Shown: one piece after another, positions 32,752-42,469 of the stretch | How positions within the stretch are numbered: position 1 is the stretch's first letter | Layout: every line of letters starts with the position of its first letter | Assembly: GCA_026874595.1 (NCBI GenBank) | Contig: CM049311.1 | Location: 37,372,676 to 37,436,675 of the forward strand | DNA: 64,000 nucleotides | Reading direction: 5' to 3' | Source: Sipunculus nudus | Lineage: Eukaryota; Annelida; Sipuncula; Golfingiida; Sipunculidae | The notes under the pieces: generated by a model | What the model was told of the DNA's origin: nothing | The model's database searches: none | What the model saw: only the letters and a program-made list of their open reading frames with translations | Translations under genes and position numbers: made by a program

Positions 32752-35415
32752 TATTAGAGGTGCCCATTTACCTACCTTCTTAAAAAGAATTTATGTGATT
32801 TCTGGTTTCCTCTGTGTATATATTAATGATCTTAGGATAATTCTGGTTATGAAAAAGTCATGTAACAACGGATGTATGAAATTGTTTTTCAATGATGCTG
32901 TAAACAGAGCTTTGTTGACAATCGGGAAAAACATAACCTTAGGTGGTCGGCTGCTTATATGTGGAGATTGAAAGGTCACTTGTTGCAAAACGCTATTTGC
33001 AAAGCCCTCGCTTATCTTACTTGCCGGCAGATGCCAATGTTCAATTTGTTTTTATTTTTTTGGCGGATCCTACATATTATAAACATGTTGATATGAACAA
33101 AACGAGTAGCCTCTGTGTGGTAATATCCACGTTTTCCGGTCTATTTTTTAGCTCAGGTGACTGTAAGTCATCCGAGCTATATCGATCACCCTTTGTCCGT
33201 CGTCCGTTCGTTCTGTGCGTCTGTCTGTCCGTCCGTCCGTCCGTTAACCTGGCACAAATCGTAACCGCTGGACCTAGAAACTTGTAACTTGACATTCTGA
33301 GAGGTTCATGAAAAATCTCCTGGGAAACCAGAATTGAGGTCTCTGTTACCCATATCCTTCGAGCTATGGTGCCCCAAAATACCCCCAGAATAGTAAAAAA
33401 AATCATGCAAAAACTTCAATATCTCATTAACTACATCACTGATGGTCATGATTTTTGGCATACATATTGATCATAAGATGTTCCATAAGTTCCTGCAGAC
33501 TGGTGGCACCACCTGTATTTTTTCAATTTTTTACGAATTATTTTCTTAATTTTTGAGACCATTAAAAATGTGAACATCTGTTAACAGGGCACAAATCGTA
33601 AAGACTAGACCGAGAGTCTTCATTCTTGACACACTGAGAGACCTATAAAAAGTCTCCATGGAAACCAGAAATTAGGTCTCTGTTACCCATATCCTTCAAG
33701 CTATGGGGCCCCAAAGAACGCCCCCAGAATAGTCAAAAATTTCATACAAAAACTTCAATATCTCATTAACTACATCACTGAGGGTAATGATTTTTGGCTT
33801 ACATATTGATCATGAGATGTTTCATCAGTTTCTGCAGACTGGTGGCGACTGGTGTTTTTCAATTTTTTACAATTTTTTTCTCTATTTTTGAGAACTTTAA
33901 GGATGTAGTTATCTGTCAACAGGGTACAAATCGTAACGTCTTGACCTAGAATCTTCATTTTTGACACACAGGGAGACCCATGAAAAGTCTCCATGGAAAC
34001 CTGAAATTAGGTCTCTCTTACCCATATCCTTTGAGCTATGGCACTCCGAAGTACAGCTCAGAATAATGGAAAATTTGATTCAAAAGCTGAAGTATCTGAA
34101 CAACTAATGCTGATATCACCATAATTGTTTGCATGGATATTGATCATTGAGTGTTTCTTCAGTTTCTGCACACTGGTGGCACCATCTGTATTTGTTCGGG
34201 TGTTTTTACGAAAATTTTTCTCAATTTTTGAGACCTTTAAAGATATGAAAATCTGTTAACAGGGAACAAACCATAACAACTTGACCAAGAATCTTCATTC
34301 TTGACACACAGGGGGACCCATGAAAAGTCTCCATGGAAACCTGAAATTAGGTCTCTGTTACCCCTATCCTTTAAGCTGTATGGCTCCAAAATACCCCCCC
34401 CCCCCGAATAATGAAAAATTTGATACAAAAACTGCAGTATCTCAATAACTATAACACTGATGTTCATTATTTTTGGCATACATATTGATCATGAGGTGTT
34501 CTATCAGTTTGTGCAGACTGGGTGCGCCACCTCTATTTTTTTTTCAAATTTTTACTAATTTTTTTTCTCTATTTTTTTAGACCTTAAAAGATGTTTTTAT
34601 CTGTCAACAGGGTACATATCGTAACAACTGGACCTAGATTCTTCATTCTTGTAATGCATGAAGGCCCATGAAAAGTGTCGGTGGAAACCTGAAATAAGGT
34701 CTCTGTTTCCCATATCCTTAAAGCTTTAGGACTCCGAAGTATCCCTCAGAATAATCGAAAATTTGATACAAAAGATGAAGTATCTGAACAACTAATGCAG
34801 AGATCACCTCGATTCCTTGCATGGATATTGATTATGGAGAGTTCCATCAGTTTCTGCTGACTGGTGGTCCTATATTTTATTCAATTTTTCGAATTTTTGT
34901 CTCTATTTTTGAGACCTTAAAGGATGCTGTCATCTGTTAACGTGGCACAAATTGTAACAACTGGACCTAGAATCTTCAGTCTTGTCATGCAGGGAGACCC
35001 ATGAAAAGTGTCTGTGGAATCCTGAAATTAGGTCTCTGTTACCCATATCCTTCAAGCTATAGGACTCCGAAGTATCCCTCAGGATAATGGAAAATTTGAT
35101 ACAAAAGCTGAAGTATCTACACAACTAATGCAGAGATCACCATGATTTATGCATGGATATTGACCATCTGTATTTTTTTAAGTTAACGCATTTTTTCTCT
35201 ATTTTTGAGATTTATAAATACAGACACAATCTTGGCCTGTTGGTTAATCTGTTTGCTTCAGGTGAATGGGTATATACTACAATTCAGATGATAAAATTTC
35301 CTTTTACGAATCTCTTCCCAGTCAGCTGAGCGTCATGACCCATGAGTCACTTGTTTAAAGGCTCCAAGGGATTACCTTTAGTTTATAAAGGTCAGCTAGG
35401 TGATGATCACTTTAA
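32752..35415 (+). mobile_element. TTAA MITE family A, split by an insertion
   Basis: The left part (32752-33148) begins TTAGAGGTGCCCATTTACCT and follows family A up to TCTATTTTT. The right part (35356-35415) resumes with CCAAGGGATTACCTTTAGTT and ends at TTAA. A 2.2 kb Helentron-like element occupies the gap. Confidence 0.7.
33149..35355 (+). mobile_element. Helentron-like nonautonomous element, family 1, copy a
   Basis: Noncoding element with the architecture known for Helentron-associated elements (HINEs). It has a 5' terminal hairpin (TAGCTC...GAGCTA with an inner stem), then a GTCC/GTCT-rich leader (33195-33244), six tandem units of 333-348 bp marked by GTTAAC or GTCAAC at 33243, 33580, 33915, 34255, 34603 and 34936, a subterminal CAGTCAGCTGAGC (35319-35331) complementary to the 5' end, and a 3' hairpin TGACCCATGAGTCA followed by CTTGTT. 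It lies between T-rich host bases of the interrupted MITE with no evident target-site duplication. No Rep/helicase is encoded, so movement would need an autonomous partner. Confidence 0.7.
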
Positions 35416-35733
35416 ATGCTGAGTTGATTGAGCCCCTTTATTTGTATTAGAATTATTTCCTCAAATTAAAGAGTTATTTTTTTTCCAACTGAGGTCAATA
35501 CTTTTAAAATGGTTACCAATATTGAAATCCAATTCAAATAATATATTATCGATGAGAGTAAGATTTTTTTTTACGAATTTCCTACATATGTGTTCTTTTT
35601 CACGATTATCTGTCTAGATTCTAAAACAGTCGTTGTGAGTTCCCCTAGACTCATAAATAAAACTATGAATTACGAATCATAGTTGGGACAGACCATAATC
35701 TCAGATCTGGCATCAGGTAAATAATATGTAAAG
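35416..35733. other. AT-rich spacer
   Basis: No feature recognised. Confidence 0.5.
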
Positions 35734-35952
35734 AAGACCTTGATAGTCGAGTGGTAAAACGCTCGGCTTTCTTCGTTGGCGACCTGAGTTCGCTCCCCGG
35801 AGTGACCCGTCCAAGGTCGGTGGTTTTCTCCGGGTGCTCCGGTTCAAACACCCCCTTAAACCACGGAATTCAACAATCCGAGCCATGAAGACTGTCTCGT
35901 TTTAGTTATTATAGCGAGTTTTACAATCCATGTAAAATAAATAAAGTTTAAA
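35734..35952 (+). mobile_element. tRNA-derived SINE with Meta-like central domain
   Basis: The tRNA-like head has box A-like TAGTCGAGTGG (35744-35754) and box B-like GAGTTCGCTCC (35786-35796). The body contains GGTGGTTTTCTCCGGGTGCT then CCGG (from 35819), resembling the conserved Meta domain of metazoan MetaSINEs. The 3' tail ends in AATAAATAAAGTTTAAATA. Family naming is from memory of the motif. A minus-strand relative is at 47690-47870. Confidence 0.65.
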
Positions 35953-36613
35953 TATTTATAGATTTCCCGCTCGGGTGAATCTAGTGAAAACAAACGCTTT
36001 CTTTAGAAAAAGACACGTTTAATGGTGATTTCAGGTAAAATCAGATAAGATTTATTTGCCATAAATAAAACATTACCATTGGAAATAGTTGCAGTGTTGA
36101 CAAAATTAAACATGTGCTCATCAATGACAGATAATCGACACAAAATGGTTCCATTAAACTATTATAGAAAGCAATGGCATAACATACAGAGTTATGGACC
36201 CGTATATATACATAATAGATATTGTCAAAATATCAGGAAGAATATTTACACACCTTACAATGTAACTGTTGAAGCTAGATAGCCTTTTCCAAGCATGAAA
36301 CTATATAATTGAGATTTAATTGTATAAGAAAATAAGGTAAAAGTTTTGCTATTTAAAGTTGTCAGCATAAATGTAAAATCATTGAATGAATGCCGAAATT
36401 TGACCATGGCACATTTGATTATTGTTACCACTTTTGATTTAATTTTCACATCATAAAGATAAGGTTATAATCTTTCAAATCTGAAATGACAAAGGTTTGA
36501 TAGAAAGAGTTTCTTTTATATTTAAGATATTTGACACCATGTCAAGTATTGTTTACATCAAGCCAACCCAGGACAGTGGTGTGCAGTGAGTGATGCAGCC
36601 CTCACCTACGTTA
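35953..36613. other. AT-rich stretch, no feature recognised
   Basis: Short open frames only. Confidence 0.45.
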
Positions 36614-36893
36614 CAGGGGTCGTAATAACACCTTTCTGTCTGTCTTAGACAGACAAACACGTGCACGGAAAGGCATTCATCATTTTATACCTATCCTTTG
36701 GAAGGGCGAAAACTTAGATGTTTTCCACATTAGTAACTTAAAAGGTGTAGCAAACATGAAACACAAATAAACGACATATTTTACAGGTGGTGTTCCACCG
36801 AAACACTATATTTTCTATATTTTCCTATATAAATGGTCTAGAATTTATTATACTTACCGGCATTTAGACGGTCATCTCCTATATATTTCGGGG
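36614..36893 (-). mobile_element. hAT-like nonautonomous element, family E, partial copy
   Basis: The end CAGGGGTCGTAATAACACC, then TAGACAGACA and GTGCACGGAAAGGCATT, match the reverse complement of the right half of the element at 54822-55347, continuing through GGTGGTGTTCCACC and ATGGTCTA. Similarity fades near 36893, so this copy is truncated relative to the other. Confidence 0.6.
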
Positions 36894-39048
36894 GTATAGT
36901 ATTAATATGATTATTATCATTATCATTATTATTGTAATCATTTATGAAACAAACCTGGATGGAGACCTTTCTCCATTATTAAAATATATGTAAAAAAATC
37001 AAATTGGTTACAATGGTACTTATAGAAAGAAACGTAAGATGTTAAATTGCCTATAATCAGCGGCGAATAAAGCTTATTTACGGAAACGTATATAACCGTC
37101 TTAATCAGTTCAGCAGTTGGAACAGGTTAAACAGATATATTCTGTGATGGGGTATTGGTCTTAATCACGTATAGGATTTTATAGTGTCAAAAAAGTAGAG
37201 AGAGAAATCCATGTACGTAGGCAATATGATTAATTAGATCCTGCCAGGCACTCTGAGGTTGTTCACGGAGTGCAGGATAAAACATATGTTTTTGCAAGGC
37301 AGTAATCAAATTCTTAATCTGACTAGGATTGACGATTGTATTATTTTTAACAAAAGGCAAATCCTGTAAAATGTTTCAGGGCGCGTGTAAGGGAAGCCAA
37401 TTATGAATTAATCCTTCCAAGTCCTTTTAAGGGCTATTCCCCAGTTAGAACCACGTCATTAAAAAACCCATCATACAGTCATTTTATCTTAATGATAGAT
37501 CCTATGTATATATATAGATATATGATCAGGGGACTAAATAGTTATAACAGGATTTTTTTAAGCAGGTAAAAACGCATCATAGCAAAATAAAAACCTTGTC
37601 GAAATAGTATTATTTTATTTTCTTGAAAGACATTTCCGAACGGGTTTAAACTAGGAAAATTCTACTGAAAGCAAAATTACAATAGTTTTGGCTCAAAACG
37701 GGTGTGCGCGTTGATGGGAAATCAACCTTTTATTATCTTTATTTTATTTTTTTGCCTAAGAAAAGCTGATTCAGCGGAGATAAACAAAAAATCCCTTCTC
37801 TTGGCACTAAATTACCATTTCTACGTCATCCAATGTTCATGGCTGTTTTTGACAATTGTGCATAATTGTGCAAAAAGTAAAATTTTTATTATTATTATTA
37901 AAAAAATGAATTTTTTTTGCGAAGTGAATACTGGTAGATATTTAGCTTCATTCCAGTAAAAAAAACTGTCACGTTGTCTTTCAGCAGAAAATGACTTATT
38001 TTAACTGCTTGCTGATGATTTTCTCACATAAAAAAACTGTTGCTGTCAGAATGTATAGATTTGGGACTTGATAAACACGGATATGCTGCATAAAAAGTCG
38101 GAATGGAAGACAATGCAAAATAAGTGGGCACCGGAAATACTGACAGGGGATAAAAGAATACTTATGTATAGTTACAGACCGGTGTTTCGCTGTATTTTAA
38201 AAATGTTTTATGTGGACAGTTTCCCCTGCGAGCCGCTTTAAATCTGTTCAGAATTCGAATGTTTCTGAGAGAAAAACAAAGACTCCAAAGTATTATAAAA
38301 AATATGGATGTTAAAGGGCATCGCTAACAGTATTAAGGCTATATATTTGGTTTGTGTGCATCTGTTTAGGTTAATAATAACGCTTGGCAAAGTCAGTTGA
38401 TTTACGTCATAGGTACGACAACTGCGCATGCGTGTGAACCTTGACTGTGATTTGTGTTATTTTACTCCCGCTGTATCCTTGATAAACATTTAAATGAAAC
38501 TGCAATATTATAAATATATTATAGTATAATATAGTATATAATATGTATTATATAATATATAACAATATAATATAATATAATATAATATAATATAATATAA
38601 TACAGGGGCTCAGTTTCATTTTGCAGTCTGAAAGGAACAAAAACCAACCATCGGCTCGATTTGTTTGGGATTTACACATCTTCCATCTTTTTTTAAAAAG
38701 GAGGAGGCCGTATTTTTAAATTCATGAAAGGTGTATGAAAAAACATGCACAGTATTAGAGAATGACGTTCAAATCGCACACATTTATTGGAGCAAGACGA
38801 AGAAGTTTACACTAAAATTTGTATGTCACATTTTAAAGTTTCCACAGGAATTTTAATTTTGTGTTTGCATATATGGCGCAATATGTCACCTTTTATCTCT
38901 TTACCGCTTCACTAATATCATTAACAAACTTGGCAGACATGTTTGATCATGTGACTGCTAAGTGATTTTCACCTGCAGATGGCGCCACCTTTGGTTGCAT
39001 ATGCTCTATATGAGGTGAAATTCTATTTTCTGCTTATATCTGAATTAG
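36894..39048. other. AT-rich stretch
   Basis: No gene recognised. A TATAA/TAATA microsatellite lies at about 38515-38602. The final part leads into the SGNH hydrolase fragment. Confidence 0.45.
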
Positions 39049-39291
39049 TCAGAAAATATTCACCTTTATCTTTCGCATCATGGGGAACTGTTTGTTAGAA
39101 CAAGGGAAATTAAATGTGTACGACTCAACGGGTTTATTTTCACTTGCGGTTACTCAATCAGATTTTGGAAACACAGGGGATTCCATCGGCCTTCTAGGCC
39201 TGTATTCCTACGGGACGGTGTCCACTTAAACGAACGTGGTATGCTTAATTATGCTGCCAGTTTAAAAAGGGCTATTGTGCTTGGAGCATAG
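39049..39291 (+). pseudogene. SGNH/GDSL hydrolase C-terminal fragment (retroelement type)
   Basis: An 80-codon frame ends with IRFWKHRGF, then PVFLRDGVHLNERGMLNYA, then a stop at 39289-39291. DGVHLN carries the Asp and His of the C-terminal catalytic block of SGNH hydrolases, and FWKHRGF before it is characteristic of hydrolase domains carried by Ngaro-type retrotransposons. The N-terminal GDS block is not found: in-frame stops lie just upstream (39046-39048 and before). It lies about 1.6 kb upstream of the Gag-like frame, separated by a tandem array. It may be a decayed part of this retroelement or the 3' remnant of another copy. The family call is from remembered motifs. Confidence 0.6.
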
Positions 39292-39534
39292 ATATTCACT
39301 ATCATCCACAGGATAGGGTGCTTTCCGCCATTACCGGCCCTTGTCCGATCAGAATTCTTAGCTACCCGTGTGTGGGTTGACTTTTCATAAGCCATCACAT
39401 ACTTATCATCAGTTAGCAACTAGCATTGGGAAGTCCTGACGTTTGTACCATTTCACTTTCTTTTCCAAGTAATTGTTTCATCATTACTTTTCTGACCTAC
39501 AGTGTTACATTCACCAATTTTATGTGTCTTTGTT
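39292..39534 (+). other. Spacer between hydrolase fragment and 60 bp array
   Basis: No feature recognised. Confidence 0.5.
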
Positions 39535-40780
39535 TAACAGGCCAGGCGCTGCTGTTGGTGCTCATGATTATGATTATGTGCTTATATTTTCAGGCTAGGT
39601 GCGGCAGTAGGTGCTCACTCATACATACTATATGCCAAAATGTTGTCATCAGGCCGCTTGACTGTGGGCGCTCACCATTATATACTATATGCTATCAATG
39701 TCGTCACCAGGCTCTGTTCGGCGTTGTGTGCTCATTATTATATATTACACACCTCTACTGTTTCCACCAGGCCACGTTCGGCTGTAGGTGCTCATTACTA
39801 TGTAATATATGCCTTTAATGTTGCCACCAGGCCATGTACGGCTGTGGGTGCCCATTATTATATAATATATGCCTTTATTATTGTCACCGGGTCAATCGAG
39901 GCCGTAGGTGCTCATTATTATATTCTATATGCCTTTTATGTTGTCAACAGGCCATGTGCGGCTGTGGGTGCTCATCAATATATACTATATGCCATCAATG
40001 TTGTCACCAGGCCAAAATTCGGCTGTGGGTGCTCATCATTATATACTTATGCCTTCATGTTGTCACCAGGCCATGTGCGGCTGTGGGTGCTCATCATTAT
40101 ATACTATATGCCATCAATGTTGTCACCAGGCCACATTCGGCTGTGGGTGCTCATTATTATATACTTATGCCTTCATGTTGTAACCAGGCCATGTGCGGCT
40201 GTTGGTGCTCAGTATTTATACACTTATGCCTCTTATGTTGTCACCAGGCCGTGTGCGGCTGTGGGTGCTTAGTATTACATACTTATGCCTTTAATTTTGT
40301 CACCAGGCCATGTTTGGCTGTGGGTGCCCAATATTATATACTTCTGCCTTTAATGTTGTCCTAGGCCATGTGTGGCGGTGGGTGCTCATTAGTACATACT
40401 TTATATATTTTCAGTTGTATCTCCAGGCCATGTGCAGCAGTGGGTGCTGATTAAATTTGCTATGCTTTCTTTAAGTATTTATTTATTTATTTAATATTTT
40501 CCAGACCGGGTGCATCTTTGATGCTCAAAAATTAATCACTTTATGCTTATATAATCTCTACAGGTTGTGCGCCACTGTGGCTCATTATATTTATTTTACT
40601 GTATGCTTTATTTTGCAGGAAGGTTGATAAATTTGATTATATGCTATGTAAATTACGGGCCATGCGGTTCCGTGGTTTCTCTTCATATTTTCTATGTCTT
40701 TACTTCCCTTACTGTGCTACTTACTGGCTGTTGGTGCCGATTACAAGTGCATGCCATGCTATGCATGTCTGTGGGTGCTA
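39535..40780 (+). repeat. 60 bp tandem array upstream of the retroelement ORFs
   Basis: About 20 units, best preserved from 39600 to 40450 and decaying toward 40780. The landmark order is TGTTGTCACCAGGCCATGTG, CGGCTGTGGGTGCTCAT and ATTATATACTATATGCC. Many units have a length divisible by three, so all three forward frames stay open for long stretches (for example 39640-40272, 210 codons) with a 20-residue periodic peptide. The C+T-rich tract ending in CAG before GCCATG resembles a splice acceptor in each unit. Coding or splicing use is not shown. Confidence 0.9.
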
Positions 40781-40874
40781 GATATCTTATCGCTCTTGAT
40801 TTTTACTTACTTGTACATGTATTCTACCCCTGTATGCAACACCATTACTCGTTGGAAATTTGCTCACATTACAG

Positions 40875-41290
40875 ATGCCCCGTTGGGGTCAAGCCAACAC
40901 ATCACCCGCCGAGACGCGCAACGGTTCCAGGAGACGTCTACTTGCAGAGCTTCCAACAGATCTACTGGACGCCAGCGACGATTACCCATCCAGTACCGCT
41001 ATACTCACCAACTCGTCGCCCCTTCAACCACCTTCGGACCCGCGACGTCAAATACCATGCTCTCACAGGGATCCACCTCCGGCTCCAGCAAAACGGTCCA
41101 GAAGGACAAAGCGACAAAGGACAGTCCTCCGTGAACCTACTGATCGGCAACCCACCTTGGCAAGCCACACACTTCCAGGTTCAGATGAGCATTCCCAGCC
41201 TACACTCACCGACATTCCTCCTAGCCTTCAACCGTCTAACGCGGGACCAGTTCTGGAAACAACAACTCCGATTCCCTGTCGCCGGCCATG
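40875..41290 (+). CDS. Probable Gag N-terminal region (separate frame)
   Basis: From an ATG at 40875 (MPRWGQANTSPAETRNGSRR) this frame gives a basic, Pro/Ser/Thr-rich low-complexity sequence like the N-termini of many Gag proteins, including an Arg/Lys cluster (KRSRRTKRQR). The frame stays open to 41402. However, the better Gag continuation, starting MLAAIATAVDVALERRN, lies in a different forward frame from 41288. A frameshift mutation, or less likely programmed frameshifting, is inferred near 41260-41290. It has no recognised domain by itself, and two other forward frames are also open here, so the assignment rests on composition and position. Confidence 0.4.
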
Positions 41291-42469
41291 CTGGCCGCCA
41301 TCGCAACTGCAGTGGATGTTGCCCTCGAACGCCGCAATAAATCCCGCTCCACAACACAAGACCGCACGGATCAAACTTCGCAGTCTCCAGCGACTGCAGT
41401 AGATGCTGCACAAGAAGAACACTGCAACTCGCCGCTAGCCTCGCCACTTCCACTTGCTTCGCACACGACACCCACCGCCAGCGCATCGATTGGACTCGCT
41501 ACTAACAACACCCAGGTGACCAGCCCAGGCCCGGCATCCGCCACTAGCTACAACCAGGCTTGCAGTCCTCCTAACACCTGCGCGGCAACCCGCTCTGTCG
41601 ACCACCACATGAGCTCTGGCGTACCCGGCCTCCCACCGCTCGCACAAGCTACAGCCAACGCAGCTGCTTTGGGGCTTCTCGGTGAGTGTCCATCCACCAG
41701 TACTTTCCAGTACGACACTATCACAGCCGGGATCGATTCTGCTGACCGCACAGACATTTTAGATAGCAAATTTTTCGACTTGGGAAAATTACTTCCCCAA
41801 TACACTTTCGCTTTACAAGATAGGGACAATAACTTCGATATTTCCCTTTCCCTCTCCCCAAACATCCCGCTCAAAGTCAACTCTCGTCAAAAACCTAAAC
41901 CAATCACCAATTTGAATACCTGGATAGCATGTTACATCCGCTACGCTTACATACGCACTTTAAAATTCCCGTCCGAAGCACTGGGTCACATGCGTCATCA
42001 ACATAATGTGACCATGCTCCATAGTACTTACCCCCTATCTTTTGCTTGGAGGTTCTATGACGAGGCATACAGACAGTTTTGGACCACAAACCCAAACTTT
42101 CTTTTTGGCTCCCAGTTAGATGGGCTCATGTCCGAAGCCAGAAGTAAAGGTAACCTTGACCGCTCCCAGCCCTTTCGTGCCCCCCACCACTCTGCTGGCC
42201 CAAAAATATCCCAAAACCATAGCAACATCCCACAGGGTTACTGTTTCTCGTTCCACCAACAGGGTTGGTGTTCAAAACCCAGAAGTTGCACATACTCTCA
42301 TGAATGCTTTGTATGTCAACCCAAAGGGAAACCGTCGAGACACTCCCACTCCACATGTTCCCAACATGCCGCCCAACAGCCACCGCTGCCCTCAAACCAA
42401 AATTCTCAGTCTTCCCAGCCACCCCTTCGTAGGCCCCCCCCCCCTCAACCTACCAACACCAATCGATAA
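41288..42469 (+). CDS. Gag-like protein with CCCH zinc finger (Ngaro/DIRS-type)
   Basis: 393 residues from the first ATG in this frame; the true N-terminus probably lies upstream in another frame. Residues 1-135 are Ser/Thr/Pro-rich. Residues about 155-285 (DILDSKFFDLGKLLP onward) form a folded-looking segment with aromatic and hydrophobic spacing like the conserved region of DIRS-group Gag proteins. Residues 319-338 make a classical C-x8-C-x5-C-x3-H zinc finger (C319, C328, C334, H338), with further Cys at 340, 343 and 357, suggesting nucleic-acid binding. The C-terminal 35 residues are Pro/Gln-rich. It overlaps the next frame by 350 bp. In the inferred cycle it would package element RNA. 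Confidence 0.7.
   Translation: MLAAIATAVDVALERRNKSRSTTQDRTDQTSQSPATAVDAAQEEHCNSPLASPLPLASHTTPTASASIGLATNNTQVTSPGPASATSYNQACSPPNTCAATRSVDHHMSSGVPGLPPLAQATANAAALGLLGECPSTSTFQYDTITAGIDSADRTDILDSKFFDLGKLLPQYTFALQDRDNNFDISLSLSPNIPLKVNSRQKPKPITNLNTWIACYIRYAYIRTLKFPSEALGHMRHQHNVTMLHSTYPLSFAWRFYDEAYRQFWTTNPNFLFGSQLDGLMSEARSKGNLDRSQPFRAPHHSAGPKISQNHSNIPQGYCFSFHQQGWCSKPRSCTYSHECFVCQPKGKPSRHSHSTCSQHAAQQPPLPSNQNSQSSQPPLRRPPPPQPTNTNR

Noticed and set aside
33077..34479. Open frames of 74-109 codons on the minus strand
   Set aside because: They lie in the tandem units of the Helentron-like element and recur with each unit.
35734..35806. A functional tRNA gene
   Set aside because: Box A and B are present, but the acceptor stem and 3' end do not fit and a SINE body follows directly.
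40567..41340. 257-codon open frame overlapping the Gag N-terminal region
   Set aside because: Its first half is read-through of the decaying 60 bp array and the rest is a low-complexity shadow of the probable Gag frame.
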